Below, piece by piece: positions 33,296 to 41,003 of a stretch of DNA of 64,000 nucleotides; position 1 is the stretch's first letter, and each line of letters opens with the position of its first letter. The position numbers and the translations under genes were made by a program. The notes under the pieces were generated by a model, which was given only the letters and a program-made list of their open reading frames with translations, did not search any database and had not been told where the DNA came from. The stretch comes from Ruegeria marisrubri (GTDB lineage: Bacteria; Pseudomonadota; Alphaproteobacteria; Rhodobacterales; Rhodobacteraceae), in contig NZ_LQBQ01000037.1 in NCBI RefSeq assembly GCF_001507595.1, positions 124,001 through 188,000 on the forward strand, in the 5' to 3' direction.

Positions 33296-33388
33296 CTAGA
33301 AAATTTCGGGGTCTGCTGCGTAAGGATCTGAACCGGCGCACGCCACCACTGCAGCCGGGATCTTCTGCCTCTGTGCAGCGGGGGCGCC
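33296..33388. other. Short non-coding stretch between transposase scar and bhcR
   Basis: About 90 bases without a supported gene. It may hold the residual flank of the lost insertion sequence and the 3' end region of bhcR. No clear terminator with a T tract is seen for bhcR here. Confidence 0.4.
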
Positions 33389-34237
33389 TCAAGTCCGGGG
33401 ATCGTTGAACGTTCCGCCGATGGCCTGCGTCAACCGCTGCGCTGCCTCGATGACCGGGCGGCTCAGCCGGTCGATCTCAGACTCGCTGACCCGGCTGGTC
33501 GGGCCGGAAACCGAGATCCCGGCAACGGCCTCGCGGGTGGCGTCAAAAACCGGGGCCGCGATGCAGCGCATGCCTGCGTTCTTTTCTTCGTTGTCCACCG
33601 AATAGCCCCGCGCCCGGATCCGGGCGAGGTCCGCCCTCAACGCGTCGGGCGCTGTAATGGAGCGTTCCGTGAAAGCTTGCAGTTCGGCGCTTGCCAGCAC
33701 CCTGTCAAGCCGCTCGGTGTCCATATACGCCAGCAGTGCCTTGCCGATGCCCGACGCATGCATCGGCGACAGGGTGCCGGGCGGAAAGAAGGCCCGGATG
33801 CTGGCATGTGTCTCCACCTGGCTCAGGAACAGCACCGCGCCTTCCTTCTCGACTCCCAGGTTGGCGGTCTCGCCGGTGACCTCCATAAGCTTGCGCAGGA
33901 TCGGCCGGGCCCGGTCCACAAGGCTGGTGCGCCGAAGGAACCGGGATCCGATCACGAAGGCTTGCGGCCCGATATGCCAGATCTGTTCCTTGTGGTCGAA
34001 TTCGACAAGCCCCCTGCCCTCGAGCGTCACGAGAATGCGGTAAACCGTGGCCGGCGCCTGCCCGGTTTCCGCGGAAATCGTGCTCAATGTCTTTCCCTGG
34101 GCTTCACTCAGGTGTTCGAACACTTCCATTGCCCGATCCAGCGATTTGATCGTGTTCTGGGCCGTCTTGTCGTCCCACCCGCGCGGCCGGCCCCGGGCTC
34201 TCCGGACAGATCCAGAGCGATTTTCTTGCGATTCCAT
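33389..34237 (-). CDS. bhcR: IclR-family regulator of the beta-hydroxyaspartate cycle (BhcR)
   Basis: A 282-residue IclR protein: an N-terminal winged HTH (SLDRAMEVFEHLSEAQGKTL, then AETGQAPATVYRILVTLEGRG) and a C-terminal effector domain (GVEKEGAVLFLSQVETH, MHASGIGKALLAYM, DNEEKNAGMRCIAAPVFD). It is divergent from bhcABCD, the arrangement known in Paracoccus denitrificans, where BhcR responds to glyoxylate. GGATGG lies a few bases upstream of the ATG at 34237; an in-frame ATG at 34246 would add three residues. The 160-base divergent region holds two dyads. Confidence 0.9.
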   Translation of the reverse strand: MESQENRSGSVRRARGRPRGWDDKTAQNTIKSLDRAMEVFEHLSEAQGKTLSTISAETGQAPATVYRILVTLEGRGLVEFDHKEQIWHIGPQAFVIGSRFLRRTSLVDRARPILRKLMEVTGETANLGVEKEGAVLFLSQVETHASIRAFFPPGTLSPMHASGIGKALLAYMDTERLDRVLASAELQAFTERSITAPDALRADLARIRARGYSVDNEEKNAGMRCIAAPVFDATREAVAGISVSGPTSRVSESEIDRLSRPVIEAAQRLTQAIGGTFNDPRT

Positions 34238-34253
34238 AAAAACCATCCAACCG

Positions 34254-34273
34254 TTAGTGAAAAACTAATTCAC
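34254..34273. promoter_or_regulatory. A/T-rich nested inverted repeats near the bhcR start
   Basis: TTAGT (34254-34258) and ACTAA (34264-34268) are inverted repeats around GAAAA, and GTGAA (34257-34261) and TTCAC (34269-34273) form a second, offset dyad. They lie just upstream of the bhcR start and may be an autoregulatory operator. Confidence 0.4.
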
Positions 34274-34324
34274 CATATGAAAAATTTAACATATTGCCAA
34301 CAGTAAAGAAATCACGCTCTGGGC

Positions 34325-34347
34325 TTTTTGAAATGCGATTTCAAAAA
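34325..34347. promoter_or_regulatory. Strong palindrome in the bhcR-bhcA promoter, probable BhcR operator
   Basis: TTTTTGAAAT (34325-34334) and ATTTCAAAAA (34338-34347) are perfect 10-base inverted repeats around GCG. The site lies 58 bases upstream of bhcA, in the divergent region. It is the longest dyad here and the best candidate for the IclR-type regulator. It is A/T-rich against a G/C-rich background. Confidence 0.65.
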
Positions 34348-34405
34348 AGTTTCGCCGCGTCGGGCCGCCCGATATTGTGGGGCCAACGACGCAAGGAGAC
34401 CATCC

Positions 34406-35596
34406 ATGAGCTTTCAGAATCCCGTTTTCATCCCGGGCCCGACCAACATTCCGGAAAGCCTCCGCAAAGCCTGCGACATGCCGACCATCGACCATCGCTC
34501 GCCGTTGTTCGGGCAGATTCTGCACCCGGCCCGCGAAGGAGTCCGGAAGGTGCTCAAAAGCGACAGCGCCGAGATTTTCATCTTCCCCTCCACGGGGACC
34601 GGGGGCTGGGAAACCGCGCTGACCAACACCCTGTCGGCCGGCGACACGGTTCTGGCGGCCCGCAACGGCATGTTCAGCCATCGCTGGATCGACATGTGTC
34701 AGCGGCACGGGCTGAAGGTCGATATCGTCGAAACCGCCTGGGGCGAAGGGCTGCCGGCCGACCGCTATGCCGAGATTCTGGCGGCAGACACGGCCCACGA
34801 GATCAGGGCGGTGCTGGCCACCCACAACGAAACCGCGACCGGCGTGAAATCGGACATCGCCGCCGTGCGCCGCGCATTGGATGCTGCCGGTCATCCGGCC
34901 ATGCTGTTCGTGGATGGCGTGTCCTCGATCGCATCCATGGATTTCCGGTTCGATGAATGGGGCGTGGACGTGGCCGTCACCGGGTCGCAGAAAGGCTTCA
35001 TGCTGCCGGCGGGCCTGGCCATTGTCGGGTTCAGCCGGAAGGCGATGGACGCGACAAGGACCGGGACACTGCCGCGCACCTTCTTTGACGTGCACGACAT
35101 GGCCAAGGGATATGCCAGCAATGCCTATCCCTATACCCCCGCCGTCGGGTTGCTGAACGGACTCAACCAGGCTTGCGACCTGCTGCTGCGCGAAGGTCTG
35201 GAGAACGTCTTTGCCCGGCATCACCGCATTGCCGAGGGTGTGCGCGCAGCGGTGCGCGCCTGGGGCCTCGACCTATGTGCGGTGGACCCGTCGGTCTATT
35301 CCGACACGGTCAGCGCGATCCGCACGCCCGAGGGTTTCAACGCGACCGACATCGTCACCCATGCGGCCGAGAAATACGGCGTGGCCTTCGGTGTGGGGCT
35401 CGGCGAGGTCGCGGGCAAGGTGTTCCGCATCGGGCATCTGGGAAGCCTGACGGATGTGATGGCCCTGTCCGGCATCGCCACCGCCGAGATGTGCATGGCG
35501 GATCTGGGGCTGGACATCAAACTCGGCTCGGGTGTGGCCGCCGCACAGGACTATTACCGCGGGCACCCGGCCGAAGCACACAAGGACGCTGCCTGA
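34406..35596 (+). CDS. bhcA: L-aspartate:glyoxylate aminotransferase (BhcA)
   Basis: A 396-residue class V, fold-type I PLP aminotransferase of the serine-glyoxylate/alanine-glyoxylate group. The PLP lysine is Lys196 in VTGSQKGFMLPAG, and the N-terminal FIPGPTNIPESLR is diagnostic. In the beta-hydroxyaspartate cycle it converts glyoxylate plus aspartate to glycine plus oxaloacetate. The assignment rests on family plus complete bhcRABCD synteny; alone it would be called serine-glyoxylate aminotransferase. AAGGAG precedes the ATG; the frame extends upstream without homology. Confidence 0.92.
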   Translation: MSFQNPVFIPGPTNIPESLRKACDMPTIDHRSPLFGQILHPAREGVRKVLKSDSAEIFIFPSTGTGGWETALTNTLSAGDTVLAARNGMFSHRWIDMCQRHGLKVDIVETAWGEGLPADRYAEILAADTAHEIRAVLATHNETATGVKSDIAAVRRALDAAGHPAMLFVDGVSSIASMDFRFDEWGVDVAVTGSQKGFMLPAGLAIVGFSRKAMDATRTGTLPRTFFDVHDMAKGYASNAYPYTPAVGLLNGLNQACDLLLREGLENVFARHHRIAEGVRAAVRAWGLDLCAVDPSVYSDTVSAIRTPEGFNATDIVTHAAEKYGVAFGVGLGEVAGKVFRIGHLGSLTDVMALSGIATAEMCMADLGLDIKLGSGVAAAQDYYRGHPAEAHKDAA

Positions 35597-35610
35597 TGAA
35601 GGATTGCACC

Positions 35611-36564
35611 ATGTACATCCCGACCTACGACGACATGCTGGCGGCCCACGACCGGATCGCGCCTCATATCCGCCGAACCCCGATCCGGACGTCGGATTAC
35701 CTCAACGAACTGACCGGGGCGCAACTGTTCTTCAAATGCGAGAACTTTCAGGAACCGGGCGCGTTCAAGGTGCGCGGCGCTGCAAATGCGGTGTTCGGCC
35801 TGGACGATGAACAGGCCAGAAAAGGCGTCGCGACCCATTCCTCGGGCAATCATGCCTCGTGCCTGTCATATGCAGCAATGAAGCGGGGCATCCCCTGCAA
35901 TGTCGTCATGCCGCGCACCGCACCGCAGGCCAAGAAGGACACCGTGCGTCGCTATGGCGGCAAGATCACCGAATGTGAACCGTCGACCTCGTCGCGCGAG
36001 GCGACCTTTGCCGAGGTCCAGGCGGCCACGGGCGGAGATTTTGTCCATCCCTACAACGACCCTCGGGTGATCGCCGGACAAGGCACCTGCGCGCGCGAGT
36101 TCATGGAACAGACCGACGGGCTGGATATGGTCGTCGCGCCCATCGGCGGCGGGGGCATGGTGTCGGGCACCTGCCTGACCCTGTCGACCCTGGCCCCGGA
36201 AACCCGGATCATCGCGGCCGAACCGGAACAGGCCGACGACGCCTATCGCAGCTTCAAGGCCGGTCACATCATCGCCGACGACGCGCCCAAGACCATCGCG
36301 GATGGGCTGCTGGTGCCGCTGAAGGAACTGACCTGGCACTTCGTGTCCAACCATGTCTCGGAGATCTACACCGCGACCGAGCAGGAGATTGTCGACGCGA
36401 TGAAACTGACCTGGAAACACCTGCGCGTGGTGATGGAGCCGTCCTCGGCGGTGCCGCTGGCGACGGTGCTGAAAAATCCCGACGCCTTTCGGGGCAAACG
36501 CGTCGGCGTGATCATCACCGGGGGCAATGTCGATCTGGACAGACTGCCCTGGCTGGCTGCCTGA
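35611..36564 (+). CDS. bhcB: beta-Hydroxyaspartate dehydratase (BhcB)
   Basis: A 317-residue fold-type II PLP enzyme of the threonine dehydratase/serine racemase group. The PLP lysine is Lys53 in PGAFKVRGAANAVF, SSGNHASCLSYAA is the substrate-binding asparagine loop, and GGGGMVSGTCL binds the cofactor phosphate. It dehydrates beta-hydroxyaspartate to iminosuccinate. I placed the start at 35611, where GAAGGA lies about 8 bases upstream; an in-frame ATG at 35596 overlapping the bhcA stop would add MKDCT. It is the second gene of the bhc operon. Confidence 0.92.
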   Translation: MYIPTYDDMLAAHDRIAPHIRRTPIRTSDYLNELTGAQLFFKCENFQEPGAFKVRGAANAVFGLDDEQARKGVATHSSGNHASCLSYAAMKRGIPCNVVMPRTAPQAKKDTVRRYGGKITECEPSTSSREATFAEVQAATGGDFVHPYNDPRVIAGQGTCAREFMEQTDGLDMVVAPIGGGGMVSGTCLTLSTLAPETRIIAAEPEQADDAYRSFKAGHIIADDAPKTIADGLLVPLKELTWHFVSNHVSEIYTATEQEIVDAMKLTWKHLRVVMEPSSAVPLATVLKNPDAFRGKRVGVIITGGNVDLDRLPWLAA

Positions 36565-36606
36565 CCCCTGGCACAATTGAAACGCAACCCGACACAGGAA
36601 ACGGAC

Positions 36607-37770
36607 ATGAAAGACATGACCAATCTCGACGCATTCGAAGTGGGCTTCGACATCCCGGCCAAGCCCGGCATGGACGAAGCGGACATCCAGACCCCCTGCC
36701 TTGTGCTGGATCTGGATGCGCTCGAACGCAACATCCGGAAGATGGGCGATTATGCCAAGGCGCATGACATGCGGCACCGGGTACACGGCAAGATGCACAA
36801 ATCGGTGGATGTGGCAAAACTGCAGGAAAGGCTGGGCGGCGCCGTCGGCGTCTGCTGTCAGAAAGTGTCCGAGGCCGAGGTTTTCGTCCGGGGCGGCATC
36901 AGGGACGTCCTGGTCTCGAACCAAGTGCGGGATCCGGCCAAGATCGACCGTCTGGCCCGTCTGCCCAAGCTGGGCAGCCGCATCATCGTCTGTGTCGATG
37001 ATCTCGACAACGTGGCCGAACTGTCCGCCGCCGCCGTCAAACACGGCACGCAAATCGAAGTCTTCGTCGAAATCGACTGCGGCGCAGGGCGCTGCGGCGT
37101 CACCACCACGCCCGAGGTGGTCGAGATCGCCAAGGCCGTGGAAGCGGCGCCGAACCTGAAATTCGCCGGCATTCAGGCCTATCAGGGCGCGATGCAGCAC
37201 CTCGACAGCTACGAGGCGCGCAAGGAAAAGCTGGATATCGCCATCGCGATGGTGAAAGACGCCGTTGACGGCCTGAAGGCCGTGGGCATCACCTGCGAGC
37301 TGGTCTCGGGCGGCGGAACCGGCTCTTACTATTTCGAGTCGAACTCGGGCGTGTACAACGAGCTTCAGTGTGGCTCCTACGCCTTCATGGATGCCGACTA
37401 TGGCCGGATCCTCGACAAGGACGGCAACCGGATCGATCAGGGCGAATGGGAAAACGCCTTTTTCATTCTGACCAGCGTCATGAGCCATGCAAAGCCGGAC
37501 AAGGCGATCGTGGATGCGGGCCTCAAGGCGCAATCGGTGGACAGCGGCCTGCCGGTCGTTTTTGGCCGCGACGATGTGGAATACGTCAAATGCTCGGACG
37601 AGCACGGCGTCGTCATGGACCCGAAGGGCGTGCTGAAGGTCAATGACAAGCTGAGGCTGGTGCCGGGCCACTGCGACCCGACCGCGAATGTGCACGACTG
37701 GTATGTCGGCGTCCGCAACGGCAAGGTCGAATGCGTCTGGCCGGTATCCGCCCGCGGCCGCGCCTACTGA
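36607..37770 (+). CDS. bhcC: beta-Hydroxyaspartate aldolase (BhcC)
   Basis: A 387-residue fold-type III PLP aldolase of the D-threonine aldolase family. The PLP lysine is Lys62 in RVHGKMHKSVDVA. Metal ligands of this family are expected in the C-terminal His/Asp motif GHCDPTANVHDW. It condenses glycine with glyoxylate to beta-hydroxyaspartate, the carbon-carbon bond-forming step of the cycle. A YQGAMQH segment lies near residue 197. The ATG with AGGAAA upstream was preferred to one 30 bases earlier. Confidence 0.93.
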   Translation: MKDMTNLDAFEVGFDIPAKPGMDEADIQTPCLVLDLDALERNIRKMGDYAKAHDMRHRVHGKMHKSVDVAKLQERLGGAVGVCCQKVSEAEVFVRGGIRDVLVSNQVRDPAKIDRLARLPKLGSRIIVCVDDLDNVAELSAAAVKHGTQIEVFVEIDCGAGRCGVTTTPEVVEIAKAVEAAPNLKFAGIQAYQGAMQHLDSYEARKEKLDIAIAMVKDAVDGLKAVGITCELVSGGGTGSYYFESNSGVYNELQCGSYAFMDADYGRILDKDGNRIDQGEWENAFFILTSVMSHAKPDKAIVDAGLKAQSVDSGLPVVFGRDDVEYVKCSDEHGVVMDPKGVLKVNDKLRLVPGHCDPTANVHDWYVGVRNGKVECVWPVSARGRAY

Positions 37771-37788
37771 GCAATATCAAACAGCACG

Positions 37789-37809
37789 GTCCGGCCGGAT
37801 GCGCCGGAC
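37789..37809 (+). terminator. Stem-loop between bhcC and bhcD
   Basis: GTCCGGC (37789-37795) pairs with GCCGGAC (37803-37809) across a 7-base loop, without a T tract. It probably stabilises the upstream bhcABC message or lowers bhcD expression relative to it. Confidence 0.4.
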
Positions 37810-37877
37810 AGCCGCCCGTGTGACATGCGCTTTCCGGCACCGTCGCGCGGGCGCACAAATATCCAGTGGAGAAACCC

Positions 37878-38843
37878 ATGTTGATTGTTCCCGAACGCGA
37901 GATCGCCGATCTGATGACCCGCGAAGCGGCCTTTGATGCCGTCGAACAGGTCTTTGCGTCCATGGCATCAGGCGATGCCTACAACTTCCCCGTCGTGCGC
38001 GAGGCCATCGGTCACGAGGATGCGCTTTACGGCTTCAAGGGAGGGTTCGACCGGGCCGGGCTGACGCTGGGTCTGAAGGCGGGCGGCTATTGGCCGAACA
38101 ACCTGGAAAAGCACGGGTTGATCAACCATCAGTCAACCGTCTTCCTGTTCGATCCAGACACCGGCAGGCCCACGGCAATGGTCGGGGGCAACCTGCTGAC
38201 CGCCTTGCGCACGGCGGCGGCATCTTCGGTGTCGATCAAGCATCTTGCGCGCACCGACGCCAAGATTCTCGGCATGATCGGCGCGGGCCACCAGGCGGCC
38301 TTTCAGCTCCGGGCAGCGCTGGAACAGCGCAACTTCGAGAAGGTCATCGGCTGGAATTATCACCCCGAGATGCTGCCGAATATCGAGAAGGTCGCCGCCG
38401 AAGCCGGCATTCCGTTCGAGGCTGTCCCACTGGACGGGATGCGGCAAGCGGATGTGATCATCTCGATCACATCCGCCTTCGCACCGTCGCTGATGGCAGA
38501 TCATGTGAGTGCCGGGACCCATGTCGCCTGCATGGGGACCGACACCAAGGGCAAGCAGGAGGTCGAATCGGCACTGCTGGCCGGGGCCGGCGTGTTCACC
38601 GACGAGGTGGCGCAGTCCGTCACCATCGGAGAAGCCCAGCACGCGGTGGCCGAGGGGCTGATCAAGGAAAGCGACGTGGCGCAGCTGGGCGCGGTGATCA
38701 ACGGCACCCATCCGGGCCGGTCGTCGGATGACCAGATCACCCTGTTCGACGGAACCGGTGTCGGGCTTCAGGATCTTGCGGTGGCCGCTTCGGTGGTCGA
38801 GCTTGCGGTGCGCAAGGGCATCGCGATCGAGGTCGATTTCTGA
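37878..38843 (+). CDS. bhcD: Iminosuccinate reductase (BhcD)
   Basis: A 321-residue ornithine-cyclodeaminase/mu-crystallin family NAD(P)H enzyme. The Rossmann loop is KILGMIGAGHQAAFQLRAAL near residue 130, and GLKAGGYWPNN near residue 70 is the substrate segment. In the cycle it reduces iminosuccinate to L-aspartate, closing the loop so that two glyoxylate and one ammonia yield one oxaloacetate. GGAGAA precedes the ATG, 108 bases after bhcC. It ends the operon before a strong terminator. Confidence 0.93.
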   Translation: MLIVPEREIADLMTREAAFDAVEQVFASMASGDAYNFPVVREAIGHEDALYGFKGGFDRAGLTLGLKAGGYWPNNLEKHGLINHQSTVFLFDPDTGRPTAMVGGNLLTALRTAAASSVSIKHLARTDAKILGMIGAGHQAAFQLRAALEQRNFEKVIGWNYHPEMLPNIEKVAAEAGIPFEAVPLDGMRQADVIISITSAFAPSLMADHVSAGTHVACMGTDTKGKQEVESALLAGAGVFTDEVAQSVTIGEAQHAVAEGLIKESDVAQLGAVINGTHPGRSSDDQITLFDGTGVGLQDLAVAASVVELAVRKGIAIEVDF

Positions 38844-38850
38844 ACATGGA

Positions 38851-38935
38851 CCGCTGCGACCGGCCCGTGCCGGGGTCGCAGCGGGGCACGTCGCCTCCGT
38901 GTCCACTTCTGCCCCGCTCATCGAGCGGGGTTTTT
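38851..38935 (+). terminator. bhc operon terminator (two hairpins, second with T tract)
   Basis: The first stem, CCGCTGCGACC (38851-38861) with GGTCGCAGCGG (38874-38884), is 11 perfect pairs. The second, CCCCGCTC (38912-38919) with GAGCGGGG (38923-38930), loop ATC, is followed directly by TTTTT (38931-38935), a textbook intrinsic terminator. Confidence 0.85.
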
Positions 38936-38963
38936 CATGGCCAGTGGCAACCGCCTGGCGACC

Positions 38964-39022
38964 AAAAAAAAGCGGCGCAGTCACCTGCGCCGCCTTGGTG
39001 TTGGCCCGGCTGTGCGCCGGGC
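38964..39022 (-). terminator. Terminator of the minus-strand purine permease gene
   Basis: GCGGCGCAG (38972-38980) pairs with CTGCGCCGC (38985-38993) with loop TCAC. On the minus strand the stem is followed by eight T residues (38971-38964), a strong intrinsic terminator. An additional stem, GCCCGGC (39004-39010) with GCCGGGC (39016-39022), lies just upstream of it. Confidence 0.85.
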
Positions 39023-39038
39023 GTGTTGTCCCGATCGA

Positions 39039-40463
39039 TCACACGTGATCGTCGTTGCCAAGTGACCCGCGGCCATGGCCGGCCAGACCGCCCGAGACCT
39101 CTTCGGTGGCCTCGTCCGACAGTTCCTCGGGCAGCAGCAGGTTCAACACGATCGCGATGACCGCCGCCGGCAGAATCCCGGATGTGGCCAGAACCTTGAG
39201 CGTTCCAGGCAGGTATTGCAGTGCGTCGGGCTCAAGCTGCAGGCCAAGGCCCAAGCTCAGCGAGATCGCGAAGATCACCATATTGCGGCGGTTCCAGTTC
39301 ACGTCGGACAGCATCGAGATGCCAGCGGCAACCACCATCCCGAACATCACGATGACGCCGCCGCCCAGAACCTCGATCGGGATCGACGAGATGATCGCGC
39401 CGATCTTCGGGATCAGCCCGCACAGGATCAGGAAAATCGCGCCGATGGTGACGACCATGCGGCTCATGACCCCGGTCATGGCGATCAGGCCGACATTCTG
39501 GCTGAACGAGGTGTTCGGCAGCGCGCCAAACAGCCCCGAGATGGCGGTGCCGATACCGTCGGCGAATGTCGCGCCCTGGATTTCCTTGTCGGTGGCCTCG
39601 CGCCCGGCGCCGCCCTTGGTGATCCCCGAAACGTCGCCCACGGTTTCCACCGCCGAGACGAAGGACATCGCGCAGAAGCCGACGATCGCAGCCACCGAGA
39701 ATTCCAGCCCGAAATGCAGCGGATTGGGCAGAGCGAAGGACGCGGCGCGGCCGACATTGCCCAGATTCACCTGGCCAAGTGCAAAGGCCACGGCATACCC
39801 GACCAGAAGACCGATCAGAACCGCCGAAACCGACAACATGCCGCGGGCAAAGAATTTCAGACCCAGCGTCACGACGATCACGGTTCCGGCCATGAACCAG
39901 TTCAGCCCCGATCCGTATTCCTCGGTGCCGATCGCGGGCACGCCTCCGGCCGCGTATTGAATGCCGACCTTGACCAGCGCCAGGCCGATCATCGTGACCA
40001 CCAGCCCGGTGACCAGCGGCGGCAGCGCGAACCGGATGCGGCCGATGAACAGGCCGAGGAAGGCGTGGAACAGGCCGCCGACGACGATGCCCCCCATCAG
40101 CACGGCGATTGCATCGACCCCTTTGCCCGCCACCAGCGGGATCATGATCGGAATGAACGCAAAGGATGTGCCCTGCACGATCGGCAATCGGGCGCCGACG
40201 GGGCCGACCCCGACCGACTGGAACAGAGTCGCGACGCCGGCAAAAAACATCGACATCTGGATCATGTAGATCATCTGCGGAAAATCAGGGCTGTTCGATC
40301 CGAACCCGAACCCGGCTGCACCGCAGACGATGATGGCCGGCGTGACATTGGACACGAACATCGCCAGCACATGCTGAATGCCCAGTGGAACCGCCTTGAG
40401 GATCGGCGGCGAGTAATTCGGATCCCGGAGCTGTTCCGGGGTACCGATAGTTGCATCTGACAT
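39039..40463 (-). CDS. NCS2 family nucleobase permease (xanthine/urate/uracil type)
   Basis: A 474-residue inner-membrane symporter with about 14 helices (NAT/NCS2 family). NFRANGE QHVLAMF-type signatures are visible: LGIQHVLAMFVSNVTPAIIV near the N-terminus, VETVGDVSGITKG near residue 270 (the conserved substrate-binding glutamate region) and FGALPNTSFSQNVGLIAMTGV, the NAT signature. It lies in the purine catabolic locus next to allA and probably imports xanthine or urate. It ends in a strong terminator. Confidence 0.9.
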   Translation of the reverse strand: MSDATIGTPEQLRDPNYSPPILKAVPLGIQHVLAMFVSNVTPAIIVCGAAGFGFGSNSPDFPQMIYMIQMSMFFAGVATLFQSVGVGPVGARLPIVQGTSFAFIPIMIPLVAGKGVDAIAVLMGGIVVGGLFHAFLGLFIGRIRFALPPLVTGLVVTMIGLALVKVGIQYAAGGVPAIGTEEYGSGLNWFMAGTVIVVTLGLKFFARGMLSVSAVLIGLLVGYAVAFALGQVNLGNVGRAASFALPNPLHFGLEFSVAAIVGFCAMSFVSAVETVGDVSGITKGGAGREATDKEIQGATFADGIGTAISGLFGALPNTSFSQNVGLIAMTGVMSRMVVTIGAIFLILCGLIPKIGAIISSIPIEVLGGGVIVMFGMVVAAGISMLSDVNWNRRNMVIFAISLSLGLGLQLEPDALQYLPGTLKVLATSGILPAAVIAIVLNLLLPEELSDEATEEVSGGLAGHGRGSLGNDDHV

Positions 40464-40517
40464 TGGGTCTTTCCCTCCCTGGTGATGCGCAAGCCGGCTC
40501 CTCCTCCGGCGGTTGCG

Positions 40518-41003
40518 CTAATCTGTGATCGTGTACGCCTCCTGGAACCAGTGTTCCTCGAGGTTGGGGCCGCTTCCGATACGGTCGACAACGGCGAACA
40601 GTCCCGGCGCAAAAAGCGGCGTCAGCACGCCATGCCAGGTGTTGCGGTGATAGTTCACCCCCTGACCCGGCGCGGTCTTGAAGGCGAGGGGCTGGCCCGG
40701 CGTGCCGTCGATGTCGGGCGCCACCACCACCACGAACGGCTTGTCAGACAGCGGCAGGAAGGCCTGGCTGCCATCCGGGTGACGTTCGACCATGTCCAGT
40801 GTGATGGGCAGGTTGAAGGCTTGCGACTGGAACACGCTGATCCCCGCGCGCCCGTCGCTGAAATCCAGTTGCGCGCGGTCGTGATACCGCGCGCATTTGC
40901 CCTGGTTGATGTATTTGTCCACCGCCCCGGCCGCTTCGATGACGTCACCGAATGGCGCGAAGGCCTGCGCCGTCAATGGCCGGAGCTTCAGCGTCCGGCT
41001 CAT
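40518..41003 (-). CDS. allA: Ureidoglycolate lyase
   Basis: A 161-residue cupin-fold enzyme releasing urea and glyoxylate from (S)-ureidoglycolate, the last step of this purine route. PLTAQAFAPFGDVIE at the start, ISVFQSQAFNLPITLDMVERHPDGSQAFLPL in the centre (quoted in part here: MVERHPDGSQAF) and NYHRNTWHGVLTPL with histidines near the C-terminus are diagnostic. It overlaps the puuE-uraD fusion by 4 bases (ATGA) and is co-transcribed with it. Its product is the bhc cycle substrate. Confidence 0.93.
   Translation of the reverse strand: MSRTLKLRPLTAQAFAPFGDVIEAAGAVDKYINQGKCARYHDRAQLDFSDGRAGISVFQSQAFNLPITLDMVERHPDGSQAFLPLSDKPFVVVVAPDIDGTPGQPLAFKTAPGQGVNYHRNTWHGVLTPLFAPGLFAVVDRIGSGPNLEEHWFQEAYTITD

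Noticed and set aside
35866..37695. 609-codon minus-strand ORF
   Set aside because: Antisense to bhcB and bhcC; His- and Asp-rich low-information translation.
38843..39039. Small gene between bhcD and the NCS2 permease
   Set aside because: The 196-base gap is explained by back-to-back terminators for the two convergent genes; short frames there have no ribosome site.
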